A DNA stretch of 18,058 bases from an uncultured Paracoccaceae bacterium (GTDB taxonomy: Bacteria > Pseudomonadota > Alphaproteobacteria > Rhodobacterales > Rhodobacteraceae): NCBI GenBank assembly GCA_938038825.1, contig CALHST010000114.1:1-18058 (forward strand), read 5' to 3'. This document shows, one piece after another, positions 1 through 6,453 of the stretch (its first letter is position 1; each line of letters opens with the position of its first letter). The position numbers were made by a program, and so were the translations under genes. The notes beneath the pieces were generated by a model. The model ran no database searches, had not been told where the DNA came from, and worked only from the letters and a program-made list of their open reading frames with translations.

Positions 1-78
1 TCCGCGGGGATCGACCTGCTCTTAGTGACCTTTATTCAGCCTGACAAGAGCGATTACGCACGCAGGTTGTGGCTTTGA
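1..78 (+). CDS. possible 3' end of an upstream gene (partial)
   Basis: Frame 1 is open from the first base of the window to a TGA at 76-78, giving 25 residues that begin SAGIDLLLV and end RRLWL. The composition is protein-like, but a second frame is also open over the first 40 bases, so this could be chance. No function can be given. The rest of the stretch before the next gene (79-154) shows no convincing promoter or terminator to me. The Shine-Dalgarno AGGAG at 155-159 belongs to the next gene. Confidence 0.25.
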   Translation, partial: SAGIDLLLVTFIQPDKSDYARRLWL

Positions 79-164
79 CGTTTCGCAATAACCTTTTGTT
101 CACCTCACTCTTGCCCAAAACTATGTAACACTTACCTTTACACGGTGCATGAATAGGAGCTTCC

Positions 165-998
165 ATGACACAGGCGCTGAAATCTCTGAGCATGGCTTTT
201 TTGGCCGTCGTTTTTTGGACCCAAACCGTTGTTGCCGCTGCGGATAGGGAGAAGATCGAAGAATTCCTGCAAGTCACCGGATTTGATGTCGCTCTTGAAA
301 GCATCAAACTGAGTGCTGGATCCGCACCGCAAATGTTGGGGCTTGATGCGGATGATTTCGGGTTTCAGTGGACACAGCTCACCAAAGAAGTGTTTGACAC
401 CGACTACATGCATTCGTTGGCTATCGACATTCTTGAGCAGACGTTGACGGATGATCTGCTGGATCATGCGAACGCGTTTTACGGATCGGATCTTGGGAAA
501 CGATTGGTCCAAGCGGAAAACGGATCCCATTTGGAAGAAGATGAAGACACAAAACGCGAGGCCGGCGATGCGATCTTTGCTGGTCTTGTCGGCATCGGAT
601 CAAGCCGCGTCGAAGATTTCAAACGTATGAACGCCGCAATTGACAGTTCGGGAAATGCCGTGCGCGCCATCCAAGAAATCCAAGTACGGTTCTTGATGGC
701 CGCTGCAGGGGCAGGGGTGATCGAACTTCAATTGGATGAACCTGATTTGCGCGAAATGCTGTCTTCGCAAGAGGACGACATGCGCCTATCCATTCAATCG
801 TCTTCACTCAGTGGCGCTGCGTTTACGTATCAAGCGTTTTCAGATGAAGAGGTCAGCACCTATGCTGACGCCCTGGAGGATCCGAAAATGAAGCGCGTCT
901 ATGAGTTGATGAATGCGGTGCAATATGAAGTCATGGCGAACCGGTTCGAAGCGGTTGCGGTTCGAATGTCCAACCTTCAGCCGAGTACTGATCTGTGA
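165..998 (+). CDS. exported DUF2059 domain protein, first of a tandem pair
   Basis: The product has 277 residues and probably acts in the periplasm. The first ~25 residues form a signal peptide: polar MTQALK, a hydrophobic core (MAFLAVVFW) and an Ala-rich cleavage region (VVAAAD). The body is acidic and helical. The segment around residues 75-115 (VFDTDYM...LTDDLLDHANAFYGSDLGKRL) has the pattern of DUF2059, in which a helical repeat ends in a 'fy.s..G..l' motif. AGGAG six bases before the ATG supports this start. The GTG of the next gene overlaps the stop codon (GTGA), so the pair is probably translationally coupled. The biochemical role of DUF2059 proteins is unknown, and nothing in the neighbourhood points to a pathway. 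The family call is by eye. Confidence 0.82.
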   Translation: MTQALKSLSMAFLAVVFWTQTVVAAADREKIEEFLQVTGFDVALESIKLSAGSAPQMLGLDADDFGFQWTQLTKEVFDTDYMHSLAIDILEQTLTDDLLDHANAFYGSDLGKRLVQAENGSHLEEDEDTKREAGDAIFAGLVGIGSSRVEDFKRMNAAIDSSGNAVRAIQEIQVRFLMAAAGAGVIELQLDEPDLREMLSSQEDDMRLSIQSSSLSGAAFTYQAFSDEEVSTYADALEDPKMKRVYELMNAVQYEVMANRFEAVAVRMSNLQPSTDL

Positions 999-1807
999 TC
1001 CGCGCCCTCATTTTTTGCTGCGCTGTTGTATTGGCGCCATCGCTCGTTGCAGCGGATGCGGCTTTTGATCGGCTTATGACGATCCTTGCTGTGGATGAGT
1101 ATATCGCAATCACCCGCGAGGAAGGCTTGGCGGAAGTCGATGGTTTGGCCATGGACATGACCGGCCAAGCTGCATCGCCAACTATGCTTCAACAAATGGA
1201 CCAAGTGTACAACACGGATCGCATGCGTGACACTGTTCTAAAAGAGATGGCGGACACGTTATCTGACAGAGATATTCAAGCCAGCCTCATATTCTTTGAC
1301 AGCGCCCCCGGCTTGCGGATTGCCGAGCTTGAGGTGGCAGCACGCCGCGCGATTATGGACAAAGATGTTGAAAATGCAGCGCGCATGGCGTGGATTCAGG
1401 CTGAAGAAACCCATCCTTGGTTGGTGGCGCGGGTGAAAGACATGATCACGATTAACGATCTGATCGAACGCAATGTGTCCGGTGCGCTGAATTCAAACTT
1501 TCGGTTCTTTCAGGGCCTTGCCGAAGGCAACGGTCTTGAGATGAGCGAAGAAGAGATGTTGTCGGACGTTTGGGCACAAGAGGGTGATATCAGAATTGAA
1601 TCCGAAGCATGGTTGGGTGGCTACCTGCTGCTTGCGTATCAGCCTTTGTCACAACAGGATTTGACAGACTATCTGTCCTTTTGGGACACAGATACGGGCC
1701 GCGCGTTAAACGCGGTACTTTTTTCCAGCTTTAACAAAATGTATGATGATATATCTTTTGCCACGGGTCAGGTTGTTGCGGTGAATATGTCTGGGCAAGA
1801 CTTATAA
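995..1807 (+). CDS. exported DUF2059 domain protein, second of a tandem pair
   Basis: The product has 270 residues and starts with GTG at 995, overlapping the TGA of the previous gene by four bases. An N-terminal signal peptide (MIRALIFCCAVVLAPSLVAADA) predicts export to the periplasm. Residues ~68-110 (VYNTDRM...LSDRDIQASLIFFDSAPGLRIAELE) align by eye with the same region of the preceding gene (VFDTDYM...LTDDLLDHANAFYGSDLGKRLVQAE). A second such block lies near the C-terminus (LSQQDLTDYLSFWDTDTGRALN). The two genes therefore look like diverged tandem paralogues. The stop codon overlaps the stop of the convergent Hint-domain gene within the palindrome TTATAA, and no terminator separates them. 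The function is unknown. Confidence 0.82.
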   Translation: MIRALIFCCAVVLAPSLVAADAAFDRLMTILAVDEYIAITREEGLAEVDGLAMDMTGQAASPTMLQQMDQVYNTDRMRDTVLKEMADTLSDRDIQASLIFFDSAPGLRIAELEVAARRAIMDKDVENAARMAWIQAEETHPWLVARVKDMITINDLIERNVSGALNSNFRFFQGLAEGNGLEMSEEEMLSDVWAQEGDIRIESEAWLGGYLLLAYQPLSQQDLTDYLSFWDTDTGRALNAVLFSSFNKMYDDISFATGQVVAVNMSGQDL

Positions 1808-2680
1808 CATTGCCCCGACAACACGCCCGTCATCGGATGGCAGGACTTTACCCATCATTTGCGGCAATCGCCCTGTGCCCGGCGTTTCAGATGATGTGCC
1901 GTCAAGGTGAACCAATAACCCGTTCACTTCGATGCTCGCCGGACGACCACAATCCAATACGATGTATGTTGCAAACCCAAGTTTGACACGTCGGATAGTG
2001 GCGTCATTCACCAGATCGCCAATGCATGCAACTTCAATCCCATTATCAAGATACAACCCCAGCAGGGGTGTTTGAACATCAATGTGCTGGGTCGCAGGCA
2101 AAACAAGATCATGCGTAACACCCAATGTGCCTTGTTTGATAAGAACAGGTGTCGCGCGTCCCCAAGCCGGGCAGACCCGTTTAAAGACCGTTTTCAACGA
2201 CTGGTAGCCGAATTGTTTCGTCCAAATCGTATCACCCGGACGTAGCGAGGACACTTCGCGCGCACCATCCCGACACGTTACCCAACACCCTGCCATCAGG
2301 GCGTCATTTGGCGTATTCTTGTGTCGTGTGAAATGGTTGGAAAAGTCATAGACTTGGTTGGTCGCCAAGGGGCGGTCTGTTACAAAAACCTTACGTGGAC
2401 CAACAGCAAGTAAGGTTCCTGACATGCCGTCTTTGGTCCACCAAACGGCAAGCACGTCGACTGGATGCTTGGCCCGAAACCCACGCCCGTCGATCTGGGT
2501 TGAATGCGCAAGCGTTAGAACCCCGCTTTGAAAGATAGTAAACGGGTGGGAGCGCGCACCTGACTTGGATTTCAATGTAAGCCCGGCATTCAAATGCACG
2601 TCATGGCCGTCCAAACTCAAACCGTCTTGCTCGTCCAGATCTTGCAGGTAATAAACGTGGTCCAACCTGATCAATTGCAT
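1802..2680 (-). CDS. Hint (Hedgehog/intein-type) domain protein
   Basis: The product is 292 residues from the ATG at 2680. The frame stays open to a TTG at 2734, but those extra 18 codons include AGA and AGG and give no better ribosome site. Residues ~1-115 form an N-terminal region of unknown fold, rich in beta-like segments. Residues ~130-260 match the Hint_2 pattern seen in many Rhodobacterales proteins: a Cys at the block start (MAGCWVTC), then EVSSLRPGDTIWTKQFGYQSLKTV, where 'LRPGD.v.T...G.q..r.v' is the hallmark. After that come PVLIKQGTLG and a conserved His in PATQHIDV, and the block closes with ASIEVNGLLVH. No TM segment or signal peptide is visible. The Cys suggests autoprocessing ancestry, but activity cannot be judged. 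It is convergent with the DUF2059 pair and divergent from rplU. Confidence 0.75.
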   Translation of the reverse strand: MQLIRLDHVYYLQDLDEQDGLSLDGHDVHLNAGLTLKSKSGARSHPFTIFQSGVLTLAHSTQIDGRGFRAKHPVDVLAVWWTKDGMSGTLLAVGPRKVFVTDRPLATNQVYDFSNHFTRHKNTPNDALMAGCWVTCRDGAREVSSLRPGDTIWTKQFGYQSLKTVFKRVCPAWGRATPVLIKQGTLGVTHDLVLPATQHIDVQTPLLGLYLDNGIEVACIGDLVNDATIRRVKLGFATYIVLDCGRPASIEVNGLLVHLDGTSSETPGTGRLPQMMGKVLPSDDGRVVGAML

Positions 2681-2809
2681 TTTGATAGCGCGCCTATTGT
2701 ACTCGTCTCTGATGCCACATTGCGGCACCACCAACGACGCTAGATCAGCAATATCAGTAAACCGTTAACGCGGCTCCTCGGAGTCCGTCCAAAATCTTGG
2801 AATTATCGG

Positions 2810-2838
2810 TTGACTTACGACCCAACTCTCAGGATAAG
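2810..2838 (+). promoter_or_regulatory. sigma-70-type promoter for rplU-rpmA
   Basis: TTGACT (2810-2815) and GATAAG (2833-2838) are separated by exactly 17 bases. They match the -35 consensus at 5 of 6 and the -10 at 4 of 6 positions. Transcription would start near 2845, giving a leader of about 130 nt ahead of rplU. This is inferred from sequence alone. Confidence 0.55.
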
Positions 2839-2907
2839 CGCGCATCGCAGATAGGGGTGACTCTGTCTGTTTTTATGTAATGACGCAAACAAGCGCGCTG
2901 TCCGAGG

Positions 2908-2940
2908 TGGCCAAACGGCCAAAAACTCCCGATTTGGGGA
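2908..2940 (+). other. hairpins in the rplU leader
   Basis: Two small hairpins sit between the promoter and rplU: TGGCC-AAAC-GGCCA (2908-2921) and TCCC-gatttg-GGGA (2927-2940). GTGG at 2907-2910 can also pair with CCAC at 2941-2944, which closes both but competes with the first stem. A leader of this kind is a plausible target for ribosomal-protein autoregulation. No known leader family is claimed. Confidence 0.35.
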
Positions 2941-2973
2941 CCACACGACGCGGAAGATATGAAGGAAAGACAT

Positions 2974-3681
2974 ATGTTCGCAGTCCTGAAAACGGGCGGC
3001 AAGCAGTATAAAGTCGCCTCAGGAGATACTCTCCGGGTCGAAAAACTGGCTGCCGATGCAGGTGAAACTGTACAATTCAACGACATTCTGATGCTGGGCG
3101 GTGACAAGGTCACTGTTGGCGCGCCATTCGTGGCCGGTGCCGCAGTTCAGGCCGAAGTGGTCGACCAGATCAAAGGCGACAAAGTGATCAACTTTGTTAA
3201 ACGCCGCCGTAAACACTCGTCCAAGCGGACCAAAGGCCACCGTCAGAAACTGACGCTGGTGCGCATTACTGAAATCCTGTCTTCTGGCGCGGATAAGTCG
3301 GGTGTAAAAGCCGCACTAGGCGCTGGTTCCGTTGCAGGCGTTGCTGTTGCAGCTGCCGCAGCACCGAAGAAAGCCGCCAAGAAAGCCGAAGCGCCTAAAG
3401 CCAAGGCCGCCAAGGAAGAAGCCCCGAAGGCTGAAGCCAAAAAGGCAGCGCCGAAAGCAAAAGCGAAAAAAGCTGATGCAGGCGCGGATGATCTGACGCA
3501 GATTTCGGGTGTGGGTCCGGTTATCGTGAAAAAACTGCACGATCTGGGCGTGACCACGTTCGCACAAATCGCTGAGTGGACGGCAGACGATGTTGCTGCT
3601 ATGGACGAGAAACTGAATTTCAAAGGCCGCATCGACCGGGACAACTGGATCGAACAAGCCAAAGAATTCTCTAAAGGTTAA
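2974..3681 (+). CDS. rplU: 50S ribosomal protein L21 with long C-terminal extension
   Basis: The product binds 23S rRNA in the large subunit. Residues 1-102 are the complete L21 fold (MFAVLKTGGKQYKV start, KRRRKHSSKRTKGHRQ basic patch, LVRITEI end). A typical L21 ends there at about 103 residues, but this one has 235. Residues ~103-170 are a low-complexity Ala/Lys/Pro linker resembling histone H1 tails. Residues ~172-235 form a helix-hairpin-helix-like domain (LTQISGVGPVIVKKLHDLG) ending in FKGRIDRDNWIEQAKEF. The start chosen is the ATG at 2974: AAGGA at 2962-2966 lies seven bases upstream and the protein then begins as the family does. An in-frame ATG at 2959 would add five residues and lacks this support. 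rpmA follows after 11 bases. Confidence 0.96.
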   Translation: MFAVLKTGGKQYKVASGDTLRVEKLAADAGETVQFNDILMLGGDKVTVGAPFVAGAAVQAEVVDQIKGDKVINFVKRRRKHSSKRTKGHRQKLTLVRITEILSSGADKSGVKAALGAGSVAGVAVAAAAAPKKAAKKAEAPKAKAAKEEAPKAEAKKAAPKAKAKKADAGADDLTQISGVGPVIVKKLHDLGVTTFAQIAEWTADDVAAMDEKLNFKGRIDRDNWIEQAKEFSKG

Positions 3682-3692
3682 GGAGAGACAGC

Positions 3693-3962
3693 ATGGCACA
3701 TAAAAAAGCAGGTGGTTCCTCCCGCAACGGTCGCGACTCCGCAGGTCGCCGCCTTGGTGTGAAATTGTACGGTGGCCAAGCGGCTATCCCAGGCAATATC
3801 ATTGTGCGCCAGCGCGGCACGAAGTTTTGGCCAGGCAATGGCGTTGGCATGGGCAAAGATCACACGATCTTTGCAAAGGTCGACGGTGCCGTGACGTTCC
3901 ACAAGGGACTGAAGGGTCGCACGTTCATTTCCGTCCTGCCGACAGCAGAGGCCGCGGAATAA
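3693..3962 (+). CDS. rpmA: 50S ribosomal protein L27
   Basis: The product has 89 residues, the normal L27 length. It begins MAHKKAGGSSRNGRDSAGRR, the basic N-terminal tail that reaches towards the peptidyl-transferase centre. The conserved core follows (LGVKLYGGQ, GNIIVRQRGTKFWPG, GVGMGKDHTIFA). No N-terminal prepeptide of the Firmicutes type is present. A strong ribosome site (AAGGAGAGA) lies between the rplU stop and this ATG, and the two genes are co-transcribed in most bacteria. The transcription unit ends at the terminator starting 30 bases downstream. Confidence 0.98.
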   Translation: MAHKKAGGSSRNGRDSAGRRLGVKLYGGQAAIPGNIIVRQRGTKFWPGNGVGMGKDHTIFAKVDGAVTFHKGLKGRTFISVLPTAEAAE

Positions 3963-3992
3963 GCCGAACACGCCAGAGTGTAAAAATTCTTG

Positions 3993-4031
3993 AAGGGGTC
4001 GGCTGAACAAGCCGGCCCCTTTTGCATTTTA
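3993..4031 (+). terminator. intrinsic terminator after rpmA
   Basis: A 12-bp stem with one G-T pair (AAGGGGTCGGCT / AGCCGGCCCCTT) closes a five-base loop and runs into TTTT, then a second T-run (ATTTT). It separates the ribosomal operon from the accessory block. Between here and the next start at 4194 I see only weak promoter-like words (TTGACA at 4059-4064 without a well-spaced -10). Confidence 0.85.
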
Positions 4032-4193
4032 CGGAGAAAACCCACGACCGGCACGGAATTGACAGATTGCAGCACATCTAAACATTGCTTGGATGGCGCG
4101 CATCACAAGATCGCATTGTCAGTCATAGCTTAGAACAAAAAATAGACACACTTCAGGATATGATCCTGACCCGCCAAGAATGGGAGGCCGCAC

Positions 4194-4745
4194 ATGCCTG
4201 AACACAACAAACCGATCCTTCAAGGACCTCGTGTCACGTTGCGCGATGCAATCCCCGAAGATGCACAAGCCCGGTTTGACTTGGGTAATGCCCCCGAAAT
4301 CCAGGCGATGTTTGGCGCTGATCCAAAGCAAGTGCGCCCAATAACGATGGATTCCGCGCAATCTTGGGTTCAAAGCCAAGCGTCAGAACCGCATGCATGG
4401 ATCATCGAAGCCGATGGCCAGCTGTTGGGGGCATTACGCATTCATTCAATCAACCACGCGGATTCACGGGCCAACATCGCAATTGGTATCCTGAACCCTA
4501 ATGCGTTGGGCAAAGGTTATGGGACCGAGGCCATGCGGCTGGTCGCTGAACATGCCTTTGGTGCCATGGGGCTGCACCGTTTGTCCTGCCGTGTTCTTGC
4601 CTTCAACGAACGTGCCATCGCGTCGTATAAGAAAGTTGGCTTCGTGGAAGAAGGGCGCGAACGCGAAAGTGCATGTATCGGAAAGGCTTGGGAAGACGAC
4701 GTCATCATGGGCTTGTTACCATCCGATCTTACAGAGACTTCATGA
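4194..4745 (+). CDS. GNAT family N-acetyltransferase (RimJ/RimL-like)
   Basis: The product has 183 residues, a single GNAT domain predicted to transfer an acetyl group from acetyl-CoA to an amine. GPRVTLRDAIPEDA near the N-terminus is the usual opening of RimJ/RimL-type acetyltransferases. The acetyl-CoA loop is NALGKGYGTEAMRL (~residues 103-116), matching the Q/R-x-x-G-x-G/A motif with Lys in place of the usual Gln/Arg. HRLSCRVLAFNERAIASYKKVGFVEEG is the typical motif B region. The substrate cannot be read from sequence, and N-terminal ribosomal-protein acetylation is only one possibility. GGGAGG precedes the ATG. The stop overlaps the next start (ATGA). Confidence 0.9.
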   Translation: MPEHNKPILQGPRVTLRDAIPEDAQARFDLGNAPEIQAMFGADPKQVRPITMDSAQSWVQSQASEPHAWIIEADGQLLGALRIHSINHADSRANIAIGILNPNALGKGYGTEAMRLVAEHAFGAMGLHRLSCRVLAFNERAIASYKKVGFVEEGRERESACIGKAWEDDVIMGLLPSDLTETS

Positions 4746-5332
4746 GTGTTGCAGTTTCTCTTTTTGCGGTTTTTGCTGCCAGCCAAGTAGGCACTCCGGG
4801 CCCGGCCAATATGGCGTTGCTGGCCACGGGCGCGCGCTATGGTTTCAAAGCCGCGTTGCCCTTTGTCGGTGGTGTGATCGTGGGTAAGCAATTGATCATT
4901 TGGCCGATTGGGTTTGGTCTGATGGGGCTTGCAGAAACTGTTCCTTGGCTATTTGTCATTCTGAAATACCTGTCTGCAGCGTATATCCTGTATCTCGCAT
5001 GGCGGATCGCAAATCTACGCCTCTCCCCGGATCGAGAATTGCATGGCGCACCGGGGTTTGTGGCGGGTCTAATTGTACATCCGCTAAACCCCAAAGCATG
5101 GGCCATGATCGTTGCCGGATTTACCAATTTTGTTGAGCCAGGAACCCCGTCCCTTAACGCAACTTTAACAATCGCCGCAGTACTTTTTATCTGTCAAAGC
5201 GTGTTGCATCCCATTTGGACATATTCCGGAGATCGCATCGCCGCTGCCGTTGCAGGCAAGACATATGAACCTTATCTGATGTGGACGCTGGCAGGCTTAA
5301 CCGCCTTGTCGGTCCTTGTTGTGCTTGTCTGA
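4742..5332 (+). CDS. LysE/RhtB family amino-acid exporter
   Basis: The product is a 196-residue inner-membrane protein of the LysE superfamily, which exports amino acids or related small molecules by proton antiport. The signature SQVGTPGPANMALLATGARYG lies at residues ~14-34. About five or six hydrophobic segments follow (around residues 1-20, 35-60, 65-90, 110-130, 142-165 and 178-196). HPLNPKAW (~120) is the conserved 'NPK' motif. The start chosen is the ATG overlapping the previous stop (ATGA at 4742-4745). A longer frame back to 4673 exists only inside the upstream gene. The substrate is unknown. Adjacent acetyltransferases suggest export or modification of related amines, which is inference only. 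Confidence 0.9.
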   Translation: MSVAVSLFAVFAASQVGTPGPANMALLATGARYGFKAALPFVGGVIVGKQLIIWPIGFGLMGLAETVPWLFVILKYLSAAYILYLAWRIANLRLSPDRELHGAPGFVAGLIVHPLNPKAWAMIVAGFTNFVEPGTPSLNATLTIAAVLFICQSVLHPIWTYSGDRIAAAVAGKTYEPYLMWTLAGLTALSVLVVLV

Positions 5333-5346
5333 GGAGGGCCGCACGC

Positions 5347-5886
5347 ATGATGCATGATACTATTCTGAACCAACCAGTTGTTTGCGCGGACTGGTTTGAT
5401 CTGCGGCCTTTGCGCAAATCCGATCAAGGCTCAGTGCAAGCCATGATGTCCGAAAAACGTTTGGCACAAATGACCGCGAAAATACCGCACCCATTGCCAT
5501 CCGGCGCAGCGACAGACTTTGTCATGCAATCCATGTCTGAAGACCGGGTGGAAGACGTTTGGTCGATGGATGCCAGCCGGTCTGATGGCGCAGCTTTTAT
5601 GGGGTTAATCACGCTTCAAAAGCTCGACCAGGTGCAAGCTGAAATTTCCTATTGGGTGGCGCCTGAATTTTGGAACAAAGGGGTCGCACAAGCTGCCGTT
5701 CGGGCCATGGTTGTCGCGAACCCACTGGGAAACCGGACCTTGTTTGCCTCGGTCTTTCAGGAAAATCTGGCGTCTGCAAAAGTTGTGACCAATTGTGGTT
5801 TTGAATATCTGGGTGATGCAGAAAGCTTCTGTGTTGCACGGAATGCGGCGGTGCCAACATGGACCTATATCAAAAAACTGAACTAG
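5347..5886 (+). CDS. GNAT family N-acetyltransferase
   Basis: The product has 179 residues. WFDLRPLRKSDQGSVQAMM matches the N-terminal GNAT strand-helix. ISYWVAPEFWNKGVAQAAVRAMV (~residues 99-121) is the motif A region, but the loop reads NKGVAQ rather than the usual Q/R-x-x-G-x-G/A. Acetyl-CoA binding may therefore be altered. LFASVFQENLASAKVVTNCGFEYLG is the motif B region (the conserved N-x-x-S). The start at 5347 is chosen because GAGGAGG at 5331-5337 lies nine bases upstream; a second ATG follows immediately. The gene starts 14 bases after the LysE stop and overlaps the next gene by 28 bases, so all four genes of this block probably form one transcript. The substrate is unknown. Confidence 0.85.
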   Translation: MMHDTILNQPVVCADWFDLRPLRKSDQGSVQAMMSEKRLAQMTAKIPHPLPSGAATDFVMQSMSEDRVEDVWSMDASRSDGAAFMGLITLQKLDQVQAEISYWVAPEFWNKGVAQAAVRAMVVANPLGNRTLFASVFQENLASAKVVTNCGFEYLGDAESFCVARNAAVPTWTYIKKLN

Positions 5887-6413
5887 ATCAGGCAGATATC
5901 AACACCGATCGGTTGCGACTACGGATGCTCAATTCTAGTGATGCAACTTGGATTGCGCGCGACATAGCGGTGCCATCAGTGCATCAATGGCTGACAGCAC
6001 CCCCCAAACCCTATCTGTTAAGCGATGCCATGGCGTTTATTCGCCAATATGGGTTGGATCCCCGCTACCGCGTGATCGAATGGTGCAACGCTCCTTGTGG
6101 TGTCGTGTCACTGACGCAAGGGCGGATGAACCTTCCTGATCTTGGTTACTGGCTCGCAACCAAAGCATGGGGGCAGGGCATCATGACCGAGGCAGCACGG
6201 GCGTTGATCAACTGGCAATTTGCACGCAGTCACGATGATATTCGGTCTGGTTGGATCACTGGCAACATAGCCTCTGCCAACGTCTTGACCAAGCTTGGCT
6301 TTGAACCAGACGGATCTGTGCAAGCGTATTCCGGGTTTCATGACAAAACCATCACGGTGGAAAAGGTTCGTCTGCGCCATCCGCACGCGCAGGACTTGAG
6401 GGCAGGCGCGTAA
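5859..6413 (+). CDS. GNAT family N-acetyltransferase
   Basis: The product has 184 residues. INTDRLRLRMLNSSDATWIARD is the standard RimJ/RimL-type start. The acetyl-CoA loop is AWGQGIMTEAARALINWQF (~residues 106-124), with the Q-G-x-x-T-E-A pattern of this subgroup. NIASANVLTKLGFEPDG is the motif B region with its conserved Asn and Ser. The ATG at 5859 lies 28 bases inside the previous gene and has no strong ribosome site. Later starts would remove the conserved 'TDRL.LR' strand, so the overlap is accepted and coupling by re-initiation is likely. Forty bases separate this stop from obgE. It is the third acetyltransferase in the block and may be an old, diverged duplicate. The substrate is unknown. 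Confidence 0.85.
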   Translation: MDLYQKTELDQADINTDRLRLRMLNSSDATWIARDIAVPSVHQWLTAPPKPYLLSDAMAFIRQYGLDPRYRVIEWCNAPCGVVSLTQGRMNLPDLGYWLATKAWGQGIMTEAARALINWQFARSHDDIRSGWITGNIASANVLTKLGFEPDGSVQAYSGFHDKTITVEKVRLRHPHAQDLRAGA

Positions 6414-6453
6414 TCCTCTAGGCGTGCGCGGACCCAATGAAAGCCCAATCCGA

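Noticed and set aside
3243..3699. Long minus-strand open frames opposite rplU (139 and 127 codons)
   Set aside because: They arise from the GC-biased Ala/Lys codons of the L21 linker; their products are low-complexity Ala/Phe runs without a ribosome site.
4059..4090. Promoter for the acetyltransferase block from TTGACA at 4059
   Set aside because: No -10-like hexamer lies 16-18 bases downstream; the nearest candidate is too close.
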